This document shows, piece after piece, positions 7,266 through 13,312 of a stretch of DNA of 13,312 nucleotides. Positions within the stretch are counted from its first letter, which is position 1. Each line of letters starts with the position of its first letter. Below the pieces are notes generated by a model. The model saw only the letters and a list, made by a program, of their open reading frames with translations, was not told the origin of the DNA and did not search any database. Both the position numbers and the translations under genes were made by a program. Source of the stretch: an uncultured Helicobacteraceae bacterium (GTDB taxonomy: Bacteria > Campylobacterota > Campylobacteria > Campylobacterales > Sulfurimonadaceae); contig CAIUZU010000362.1 in NCBI GenBank assembly GCA_903903705.1, forward strand, positions 1-13,312, read 5' to 3'.

Positions 7266-7595
7266 ATGTCAGATAATTACATAGAGATGATTGAGCCTAC
7301 CCCAAAGCTTTATTCAAAAAAATGCAAAACTATCTCTTTTTTATTGAAACTGTTTTTACAATATACTACCATTCTATCAAGCTTGGCTGCATGGTATATG
7401 TATGACTATTTTATAGCATTGCTTACTTTGGTGCTCTCTTTTATTGTAATGGGCATCATCCGCTCAAATCTAAGAAACAGCGTTATTCCTGCAACTCAAA
7501 GAGAGTATCACTATAATGACCAAGGTATAGCCGACTGGTACACGGCAAAAGAGTTATGCTATGAATCAAATCAGAGCTTAACAGAAATTCCATAA
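7266..7595 (+). CDS. Unknown two-helix membrane protein, 109 residues
   Basis: I do not recognise the family. A polar N terminus (1-22) is followed by two hydrophobic segments (about 23-42 and 45-65) with a very short turn, and then a polar C-terminal region of about 44 residues. The layout resembles a membrane hairpin with both ends on the same side, and the basic residues KKCK before the first helix suggest a cytoplasmic N terminus. I chose ATG 7266 because a strong AAGGAG lies 6 nt upstream. A TTG at 7227 lies within the promoter and is rejected. It is divergent from htpG across a shared regulatory region, and its last 25 bp overlap the 3' end of the convergent ribonuclease gene. A stress link through htpG is only inference. 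Confidence 0.72.
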   Translation: MSDNYIEMIEPTPKLYSKKCKTISFLLKLFLQYTTILSSLAAWYMYDYFIALLTLVLSFIVMGIIRSNLRNSVIPATQREYHYNDQGIADWYTAKELCYESNQSLTEIP

Positions 7596-8968
7596 GCCAT
7601 AATATGACTCTCATGCCCTAAGTCCCGCTTTATAGCATCGGCGAAAATTTCCATTTTTTCAGTTTCACCGTGGATTAGGCAAAGATGTTTTATCCCCTCA
7701 ATAGGTCGCATCCAGCCAATCAGCTCACTCTGATCTGCATGTGCAGAGAAGCCGTTAATAGTATAAATTTTTGCTTTTACCGCTATCTCTTCTCCATAAA
7801 TTTTAATCATCTTTTCGCCATCAACTATACTTCGTCCTAATGTTCCCGGTACTTGATACCCGACAAAAACTATTGCATTTTTCTTATTCCAAAGTCTATG
7901 CTTTAAGTGATGCATAATACGACCGCCGTTGCACATGCCGCTTCCGGCTATAATGATGCACTTCTCTTTTACTCTGTTTATAGACATGGATTGTTCTCTG
8001 GTTGTACTAGGTTCTAACCATGCAAACGAGAATGGATCTTTACCGCTTCCTGTTGAGTATTCAAGCTCATCACTCAAATGTATTGGGTAGCGGTTATATA
8101 GTTTTGTAGCTTTAATAGCAAGCGGGCTATCAAGAAAAATACGGCATTTCGGCAACTCTCCGTTGTCATGCATCCCATGAAGCAACCATAATATCTCCTG
8201 AGTTCTCTCTAGTGCAAAAGATGGAATAAGAACACTGCCGTTATGCTTAAGCGTTGAAGCAACCACCTCTTTAAACTCCGCTATACTTTCGTCCAGTGGC
8301 TTGTGCTTGCGATCTCCATATGTTGACTCAATAAATAGAGAGTCTGCCTCACCGATGTTATCCGGACTATCAATAATTAAGCGTTCAGGAGAACCTAAAT
8401 CTCCGGAGAAGACAATTCGCTTATGTTGATTCTCTTCTTGATAGTCAATCATAACGAAAGCACTTCCCATAATATGACCGGCATTCCCCAAAGAGACTCT
8501 TACATGCTGTTTTAGCTTATGTTCCTCAAAATATTCAAGTGTACGCCATGTTTTTGCAAAAACTTCTTTTACATCTTCTTGAGTATAGAGCGGCTCTAAT
8601 ATACTCTGTTCTTCACCTCGTCTGCGAGCTTTTCTTCTTATTGTTTTATACTCTTCTTGAAGTATTGAAGCACTGTCAAGAAGCATTATTTTTGCTATCT
8701 CACAAGTTGCTTCTGTGGCAATTATTGTGCCATGAAATCCATCTTTGACAAGTTTTGGCACTCTGCCTATGTGATCTAAATGTGCATGTGTCAAGATAAG
8801 ATAGTTGACTTTTGAAGGGTCAAAGTCAAAAGGTACATAGTTTTTATCTTCTCCTCCGTTGCCTTGGAACATACCGCAATCAATCAATATTTTTATGGAG
8901 CCTATTTTTAGTAAATGACATGAACCTGTTACGGTTTGTGCTGCTCCGTATGATGTTATCGTTACCAT
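7571..8968 (-). CDS. Metallo-beta-lactamase/beta-CASP family ribonuclease (CPSF73-like)
   Basis: This is predicted to be a zinc-dependent RNA-cleaving enzyme of the bacterial beta-CASP group, related to Thermus TTHA0252 and the eukaryotic 3'-end nuclease CPSF73. The protein has 465 residues. Metal-binding motifs follow in family order: THAHLDH (60-66), GHIMGS (His165), SGDLG (Asp190) and a C-terminal HGE (His433). The beta-CASP insert carries ESTYG (214-218), MHHLKHR and GFSAHAD (His410). All catalytic positions are present. I chose ATG 8968, with AAAGGA 7 nt upstream. The longer reading from a TTG at 8989 has no ribosome-binding site. There is no signal peptide, so it is cytoplasmic. Its stop lies inside the convergent 7266 gene. 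Its target RNA, and any exonuclease activity, cannot be told from sequence. Confidence 0.92.
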   Translation of the reverse strand: MVTITSYGAAQTVTGSCHLLKIGSIKILIDCGMFQGNGGEDKNYVPFDFDPSKVNYLILTHAHLDHIGRVPKLVKDGFHGTIIATEATCEIAKIMLLDSASILQEEYKTIRRKARRRGEEQSILEPLYTQEDVKEVFAKTWRTLEYFEEHKLKQHVRVSLGNAGHIMGSAFVMIDYQEENQHKRIVFSGDLGSPERLIIDSPDNIGEADSLFIESTYGDRKHKPLDESIAEFKEVVASTLKHNGSVLIPSFALERTQEILWLLHGMHDNGELPKCRIFLDSPLAIKATKLYNRYPIHLSDELEYSTGSGKDPFSFAWLEPSTTREQSMSINRVKEKCIIIAGSGMCNGGRIMHHLKHRLWNKKNAIVFVGYQVPGTLGRSIVDGEKMIKIYGEEIAVKAKIYTINGFSAHADQSELIGWMRPIEGIKHLCLIHGETEKMEIFADAIKRDLGHESHIMAYGISVKL

Positions 8969-8997
8969 TATTGAGTCCTTTATTTTCAAACTGCTAG

Positions 8998-9003
8998 ATT
9001 ATA
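8998..9003 (-). promoter_or_regulatory. -10 box of the beta-CASP ribonuclease gene
   Basis: A perfect TATAAT on the minus strand lies 29 bp before the ATG at 8968. No good -35 is visible. It is arranged back to back with the uup -10 box 30 bp away. Confidence 0.55.
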
Positions 9004-9032
9004 TTCAAATTTAACTCTTATGAAACTTATAC

Positions 9033-9038
9033 TATAAT
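9033..9038 (+). promoter_or_regulatory. -10 box of uup
   Basis: A perfect TATAAT lies 34 bp before the ATG at 9073, implying a start near 9045 and a leader of about 28 nt. No convincing -35 is present. The purine-rich AAGGGA (9053-9058) lies 14 nt before the ATG, farther than usual for a ribosome-binding site. Confidence 0.55.
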
Positions 9039-9072
9039 GCAACATAATCAACAAGGGAAAATAGAATAATAC

Positions 9073-11010
9073 ATGGCACTAATAGACCTATTAAATATAT
9101 CAAAACATTATGAAGCGCAAAAAATTTTAACGGATATAAATTTTCATGTAGACGAAGGTGAAAGAATCGTTATCATCGGAAAAAACGGAAGCGGAAAATC
9201 TACTCTGATGAAGATTGTAAACGGTACGCTCGACCAAGATGCCGGAGAAAGAATCACAAAACAAAATCTAGAGATAAAAATGCTAGATCAAAAACCCAAT
9301 TTTAAAGAGGGGCAAAGCGTTAGAGAAGCAGTTGAAGCCGGACTTGATGAGCTTAACAAGGCAAAAAAAAGATATGACGAACTATCACTTCTTCTATCCG
9401 AAGACTTTGAGAATAGGCTTCTTATCGATGAACATGAGAGGCTCTCTAGATACATCGAACACCATAATGCTTGGAATTTAGATGACAAAATAGAGAGAAT
9501 TATCCAACATTTTGATCTCGTACAGTATGAAGACAAACCCGTAGCACTCTTAAGCGGAGGAGAACAGAGAAGAGTCGCCCTAGCCTCTTTGCTTCTTCAA
9601 AAACCGGATGTTTTGCTACTTGATGAGCCTACCAACCACCTTGATGTATATATGGTTGAATTTTTGGAAGAGCTGCTTTTAAAAGAGAAATTTACTCTTG
9701 TCTTTATCTCACATGATAGATATTTCATAGACAGGGTAGCTACAAAAAGCGTTGAAGTAGAGGATTGTTCCATAAGAGAATATAGCGGTGGATACAGCAG
9801 CTATTTGACTCAAAAAGAGGAGTACATGCGAACTCTCGAGAAACAGCATGAAACTCTGCTCACCATTTTAAAACGTGAAAACGAGTGGTTTTCAAGAGGC
9901 GTAAAAGCTAGACTAAAAAGAAACGAAGGTCGCAAAGAACGGCTTATGTCTCTTAGAGAAGATGCCAAAACAAACCCTTCAAAAATCAGAAAAATGACAC
10001 TTGAACTAGAACGTGAAGCAAAGCATTTTAACCGTGACAAAAGCGTAAACAGACAAAAAATGCTTTTTGAAGTTGAAAATCTAGGTTTAACGCTCGGAGA
10101 CAAGGAACTTCTAAAAAATTTCACTACCAGAATTCTTCAAAAAGATGTTATAGCCATTGTCGGACCAAACGGAAGCGGCAAATCAACACTTCTAAAAACT
10201 CTTTTAGGTCGCATTGAACCTACAAGCGGAAGCATAAAACGCGGTGAGTTTAAAATCGGCTACTTTGATCAGCACCGAGAAATGCTTGATGATGAGAGAA
10301 ACCTGATAGAAACATTCTGCCCGCATGGCGGCGACCGTGTAAGCGTCAGAGGTCGTGATATTCATGTTTTTGGATACTTAAAAAACTTTCTTTTTCCGCG
10401 AGAGTTTTTAGATAAAAAGATAGGCATACTCAGCGGCGGAGAGAAAAACCGTATTGCACTTGCCCTGCTCTTTACAAAAGATGTTGATATTCTTATACTT
10501 GATGAGCCTACAAATGATTTGGATATTCCGACTATCAATATTTTAGAAGAGCAGTTAACCAACTTCAGCGGAGCAGTAATTATCGTAAGCCATGATAGAT
10601 ATTTTGTCGATAAGATTGCGAAAAAACTCTTTATATTTAAAGAAAACAAAGAGATAGAAGAGAGCCATCAACTCTACTCCGAATATCTTGAACTTGAAAA
10701 AGAGTTGCAAGAGCTTAATGAGATGGAAAAAGAGAGTCAAAAAGTAGAGTCAAAAGTAAGAGAGAGCAAGCCAAAAGATATAAAACTTACTTTTAAAGAG
10801 AAAATCGCACTAGAAAAACTGCCGCTTGAGATAGAAGAACTTGAAGCCAAAATTGAAGAGAAAAATATATGCTTGGCAAACCCTACATGTTATGAGAAGA
10901 TAGGCATTACACAATTGGCAAAAGAGTTGGAAGAACTTGAGGCGTTGTATGAAGAAAAAGTTGAAGAGTTATTAACTATTCAACTAAAAGAGGAAGAGAT
11001 AAACGGTTAA
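9073..11010 (+). CDS. uup: ABC-F ATPase Uup
   Basis: This is a soluble tandem-ATPase protein of the ABC-F group, which acts on ribosomes. Uup in E. coli is also linked to transposon excision and branched-DNA handling. It has 645 residues and no membrane segments. ABC1 has Walker A GKNGSGKST (36-44), signature LSGGEQ (160-165), Walker B with Glu185 in DEPTNHLD, and H-loop His214. The linker (about 245-325) contains WFSRGVKARLKRNEGRK (272-288), close to the Uup linker. ABC2 has GPNGSGKST (364-372), LSGGEK (453-458), Glu478 in DEPTNDLD and His507. A charged C-terminal coiled-coil domain (about 565-640) opens with KLTFKEKIALEKLP, the Uup-type DNA-binding tail. That tail and the HVFGYLKNFLF block distinguish it from EttA and YheS. 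ATG 9073 is fixed by a stop two codons upstream. Its stop codon lies inside the terminator hairpin. Confidence 0.93.
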   Translation: MALIDLLNISKHYEAQKILTDINFHVDEGERIVIIGKNGSGKSTLMKIVNGTLDQDAGERITKQNLEIKMLDQKPNFKEGQSVREAVEAGLDELNKAKKRYDELSLLLSEDFENRLLIDEHERLSRYIEHHNAWNLDDKIERIIQHFDLVQYEDKPVALLSGGEQRRVALASLLLQKPDVLLLDEPTNHLDVYMVEFLEELLLKEKFTLVFISHDRYFIDRVATKSVEVEDCSIREYSGGYSSYLTQKEEYMRTLEKQHETLLTILKRENEWFSRGVKARLKRNEGRKERLMSLREDAKTNPSKIRKMTLELEREAKHFNRDKSVNRQKMLFEVENLGLTLGDKELLKNFTTRILQKDVIAIVGPNGSGKSTLLKTLLGRIEPTSGSIKRGEFKIGYFDQHREMLDDERNLIETFCPHGGDRVSVRGRDIHVFGYLKNFLFPREFLDKKIGILSGGEKNRIALALLFTKDVDILILDEPTNDLDIPTINILEEQLTNFSGAVIIVSHDRYFVDKIAKKLFIFKENKEIEESHQLYSEYLELEKELQELNEMEKESQKVESKVRESKPKDIKLTFKEKIALEKLPLEIEELEAKIEEKNICLANPTCYEKIGITQLAKELEELEALYEEKVEELLTIQLKEEEING

Positions 11011-11034
11011 CGCATTTGTGCGTTAACTATTTTT
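11006..11034 (+). terminator. Rho-independent terminator of uup, overlapping both flanking stop codons
   Basis: GTTAACGCA (11006-11014) and TGCGTTAAC (11019-11027) form a perfect 9-bp stem with a TTTG loop. The stem is followed by TATTTTT (11028-11034), a standard terminator for uup. The left arm contains the uup stop codon (11008-11010), and the right arm ends at the first base of the DAHP synthase stop codon (11027-11029). In the minus direction the T run is poor (CCGTTTA), so it may work less well there. Confidence 0.9.
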
Positions 11035-12376
11035 GAGCTTCTTTTAGCGTATCTGCGATTAGGAACGCCAACTCTAGGGCTTGATCCGCATTTAAGCGAG
11101 GGTCACAATGCGTGTGGTAACGAGAGCTTAGATCCTCTTCTCTTACGATAAATGAACCGCCTATACACTCGGTTACGTTTTTACCCGTCATCTCTAAGTG
11201 AACTCCGCCTGCAAACGTACCCTCAGCTTTATGAACCTGAAAAAACTGCTTCATTTCTGTAAGAATAGCATCAACCGGACGAGTTTTAAAGTTATTTGAT
11301 GATTTGATTGTATTTCCATGCATAGGGTCACAGCTCCAAAGAACTTTTTTGCCCTCACGCTCAATCGCACGGATGAGCTTCGGCATACCCTCAGCAACTT
11401 TGTCCGCACCCATTCTTACGATGATATTTAAACGACCTGCTTCATTTTGTGGATTTAAAATATCACAAAGTCTTATCAAATCTTCAGGATCCATAGAAGG
11501 ACCTGCTTTAAGACCGATAGGGTTTTTAATCCCTCTCATGTACTCGACATGCGCACCGTCTAACTGACGAGTTCTATCTCCAATCCATAACATGTGTGCA
11601 GAGGTATCATACCAGTCACCAGTTATAGAATCTCTTCTTGTAAACGCCTCTTCATACGGAAGAAGAAGTGCCTCATGTGAAGTATAAAAATCAGTCTCTT
11701 TTAGCGTTCTATGCGTTTTTGATGTAATTCCGCATGCTTCCATAAACTTTAAAGATTTGCCAATCTCCTCAGCTAAATCTTCATACTTTTTACTTATTTC
11801 ACTCTGATGCGTAAAGTCCAAATTCCACTTATGAACCTCATGTAAATCAGCCAAACCGCCCGATGCAAATGCACGAAGCAAGTTTAACGTCGCAGCAGAT
11901 TGGTTGTAAGCTTTTATCATTCTTTGAGGATCAGGTATGCGTGATTCCGGTGTAAAATCAACACCGTTTATAATGTCTCCGCGATAAGCATCAAGCGTTA
12001 CACCGCCAATAGTCTCAGTATCACTTGAGCGAGGCTTTGCAAACTGACCGCCCAGACGACCCACTTTTACAACCGGAACTCCGCCTGCATAAGTCATAAC
12101 TACTGCCATTTGAAGAACAGCTTTAAAGGTGTCACGAATATTATGAGCATGAAACTCGCTGAAACTCTCAGCACAATCTCCGCCTTGAAGTAAAAACGCC
12201 TTGCCTTCGACAACATTAGCCAATTGGCTCTTAAGCGAACGTGCTTCACCTGCAAAAACAAGCGGCGGATAATTTTTCAACTCAGCTAAAACTTTATCTA
12301 ATTCATCTTTATTTTGATAAGTCGGCTGTTGCACAATCGCCTTTTGTCTCCAACTTGTCGGTTCCCAATTACTCAT
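11027..12376 (-). CDS. aroG: Class II 3-deoxy-D-arabino-heptulosonate 7-phosphate synthase
   Basis: This enzyme catalyses the first step of the shikimate pathway, condensing phosphoenolpyruvate with erythrose 4-phosphate in the cytosol. The 449 residues match the plant/Mycobacterium class II type throughout: WEPTSWRQK at the N terminus, [11 protein letters not shown] (62-72), [14 protein letters not shown] (104-117), DPMHGNT (350-356), [12 protein letters not shown] (393-404) and [10 protein letters not shown] (420-429). The metal ligands known from the M. tuberculosis enzyme (C87, H369, E411, D441) correspond to C68, H353, E395 and D425. The N terminus is shorter than in M. tuberculosis, so the extra N-terminal segment that contributes to allosteric control there is reduced. 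AGAGGG lies 7 nt before the ATG at 12376. It is convergent with uup, 16 bp away, and appears to be a single-gene unit. Confidence 0.97.
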   Translation of the reverse strand: MSNWEPTSWRQKAIVQQPTYQNKDELDKVLAELKNYPPLVFAGEARSLKSQLANVVEGKAFLLQGGDCAESFSEFHAHNIRDTFKAVLQMAVVMTYAGGVPVVKVGRLGGQFAKPRSSDTETIGGVTLDAYRGDIINGVDFTPESRIPDPQRMIKAYNQSAATLNLLRAFASGGLADLHEVHKWNLDFTHQSEISKKYEDLAEEIGKSLKFMEACGITSKTHRTLKETDFYTSHEALLLPYEEAFTRRDSITGDWYDTSAHMLWIGDRTRQLDGAHVEYMRGIKNPIGLKAGPSMDPEDLIRLCDILNPQNEAGRLNIIVRMGADKVAEGMPKLIRAIEREGKKVLWSCDPMHGNTIKSSNNFKTRPVDAILTEMKQFFQVHKAEGTFAGGVHLEMTGKNVTECIGGSFIVREEDLSSRYHTHCDPRLNADQALELAFLIADTLKEAQK

Positions 12377-12526
12377 AATAAAACCCTCTTTTTAAAATAT
12401 AATTTCCATCTATTTTTTTGTTATTCTACATAAAGATAGCTAAAATAGCACTGATTGGCAAGTTTAAACTAAATTAAAACAATTCGCCTAAAAACGCCTT
12501 GTCTTCTATGAAACAAAAGTCCCATT

Positions 12527-13018
12527 TTAATATTTAGACTCTATTTTTTCTTCATCCTTAATAATTTGCACTTTTTTCTCATGAAGAGTATCTTCTTTTA
12601 AGGTATTTAAAAATTCTATAATATTTTTTTGATAAGCAATCGTGTCTTCATTATGTGAAAAACTAACTAACTCATTTAATGAATCTAAATCTATTTTTTT
12701 AGCATATCTTGGCACTCTCTTTAATTCTCGTTGAATATTTAAGACAAGAGTGTCTATGCTAAACTCGCTATTCTCTTTTACTTTGTTAACAAGTTCTTTT
12801 GTAGAGAGCATCAACAAGTTTGCTCTCTCTTCATCACCTTTGTAAATTTCCATACCGAACTTTTTAACAACTATATAATTCTCAACATTTACATCTTCAT
12901 TTGCAGAAATAACAAGCGCAAATACTCTGGCACGAAACTCAAGTGAACTATGGTTGTGGACAAACAACTCACGAAATGCACTAAAAAAATAGTGTTTAAT
13001 TCTAAAACTTAGTTGCAT
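12527..13018 (-). CDS. Unknown helical protein, 163 residues
   Basis: I do not recognise the family with confidence. The protein is soluble, without a signal peptide or membrane segment, and rich in Lys, Glu and Asn. The stretch FRARVFALVISANEDVNVENYIV (about 28-50), followed by spaced helices, has the look of a TerB-like helical bundle, in which a short acidic turn follows an Ala-rich helix. This is a weak resemblance by eye. The C terminus (about 140-163) is highly charged and probably disordered. The ATG at 13018 is well supported by GAGGAA about 6 nt upstream and a TATAAT -10 box. It is transcribed in the same direction as the DAHP synthase gene 150 bp downstream; no clear terminator separates them, so read-through is possible. 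Confidence 0.72.
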   Translation of the reverse strand: MQLSFRIKHYFFSAFRELFVHNHSSLEFRARVFALVISANEDVNVENYIVVKKFGMEIYKGDEERANLLMLSTKELVNKVKENSEFSIDTLVLNIQRELKRVPRYAKKIDLDSLNELVSFSHNEDTIAYQKNIIEFLNTLKEDTLHEKKVQIIKDEEKIESKY

Positions 13019-13046
13019 TTAAATTCCTCATATAGTCGAATGTGAT

Positions 13047-13052
13047 ATTATA
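13047..13052 (-). promoter_or_regulatory. -10 box of the 12527-13018 gene
   Basis: A perfect TATAAT on the minus strand lies 28 bp before the ATG at 13018 and follows a T-rich stretch on that strand. No clear -35 is visible. Confidence 0.55.
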
Positions 13053-13092
13053 TAAAAAATAAACTGAATATCCTTTAACTGGGGGGATTTTC

Positions 13093-13124
13093 AACCTTTA
13101 ATTCTTGTAGTGCTCCTAAAGGTT
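13093..13124. repeat. Perfect 8-bp inverted repeat in intergenic region
   Basis: AACCTTTA (13093-13100) and TAAAGGTT (13117-13124) are separated by 16 bp, between two divergent genes. On the plus strand a pyrimidine-rich tract (TCTCTTCTT, 13125-13133) follows. It could be an operator or the 3' hairpin of a short transcript. A G6 run lies just upstream at 13081-13086. Confidence 0.55.
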
Positions 13125-13206
13125 TCTCTTCTTACTAGAAACAAAACAATACCTAATCTTATATGGATTTATATAACGAAAAAGCTATTCTTTATGCTTG
13201 AAAATG

Positions 13207-13212
13207 TATAAT
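13207..13212 (+). promoter_or_regulatory. -10 box of the gene starting at 13241
   Basis: A perfect TATAAT lies 28 bp before the ATG at 13241. GGAT (13229-13232) serves as a ribosome-binding site 8 nt before the start. Confidence 0.55.
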
Positions 13213-13240
13213 ACACAATATTTTTTACGGATTGCCAATT

Positions 13241-13312
13241 ATGGAAAAAAACGATTTAAAAGCACTTATTGAAGAAATTTATGAAAACCTGCTAGAGCGC
13301 ATTGATGCAGAA
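13241..13312 (+). CDS. Start of an unknown gene, 3' truncated by the window edge
   Basis: ATG at 13241 opens a frame that stays open for 24 codons to the end of the window. The N terminus (MEKNDLKALIEEIYENLLERI) is a charged amphipathic helix with no signal peptide. A perfect -10 box and a GGAT ribosome-binding site precede it, which supports a real start. It is too short for a family or function call. Confidence 0.6.
   Translation, partial: MEKNDLKALIEEIYENLLERIDAE

Noticed and set aside
8969..8989. TTG start adding seven residues to the beta-CASP ribonuclease
   Set aside because: It has no ribosome-binding site, and the AAAGGA that serves ATG 8968 would fall within the coding sequence.
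12456..12461. TTGCCA (minus strand) as a -35 for the DAHP synthase gene
   Set aside because: At 17-bp spacing the -10 would be TATCTT, a poor match. The better TAGAAT (12423-12428) is 27 bp away. The promoter of this gene stays unassigned.
12484..12504. Repeated CGCCT and an imperfect AT-rich hairpin downstream of the 12527-13018 gene
   Set aside because: The CGCCT copies are direct, not inverted, and the possible stem nearby needs a bulge and has no T run, so neither terminator nor RNA gene is supported.

Overview
The window is an AT-rich chromosomal stretch. Its genes point to a Campylobacterota (Epsilonproteobacteria) chemolithotroph of the Sulfurimonas type. The indications are a CheV-like protein tail, an oadGAB operon with a divergent alpha subunit, a class II (plant-type) DAHP synthase, small lineage-type hypothetical genes, and good -10 boxes with poor -35 boxes. 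The genus assignment is inference from protein character and base composition; no marker gene is present. I see no rRNA, tRNA, CRISPR array, insertion sequence or phage gene.

Layout. 1-150 is the 3' end of a CheV-type chemotaxis gene (+). 183-3631 is a three-gene minus-strand operon, oadG-oadA-oadB, for a membrane-bound, biotin-dependent, sodium-pumping oxaloacetate decarboxylase. 3776-4580 is a plus-strand run of three very small membrane-protein genes: a DUF3817 protein, an unknown protein of 102 residues, and an unknown one-helix protein of 48 residues. 4595-5098 is an unknown soluble protein (-). 5205-7097 is htpG (Hsp90, -), with a clear terminator and a sigma70-type promoter. 7266-7595 is an unknown two-helix membrane protein (+), divergent from htpG. 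7571-8968 is a metallo-beta-lactamase/beta-CASP ribonuclease (-), which overlaps the preceding gene tail to tail. 9073-11010 is uup, an ABC-F ATPase (+). 11027-12376 is the class II DAHP synthase (-). 12527-13018 is an unknown helical protein (-). A plus-strand gene begins at 13241 and runs off the window.

How the genes work together. The oad genes form one functional unit: OadA takes CO2 from oxaloacetate onto its own biotin, OadB decarboxylates carboxybiotin and exports Na+, and OadG holds the complex together. The other genes are mostly independent housekeeping functions: protein folding, RNA processing, ribosome or DNA-linked ABC-F activity, and entry to the shikimate pathway. They sit in convergent and divergent pairs with very short gaps.

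The most interesting non-coding signal is the htpG promoter region (7161-7236). A HAIR-like (HspR-type) inverted repeat lies over the -35 box, within a cluster of TCAACT hexamers shared with a divergent small membrane-protein gene. I did not find a convincing new multi-gene system. The best leads for new biology are that regulatory region, the small membrane-protein cluster at 3776-4580, and the unusual Oad subunits.
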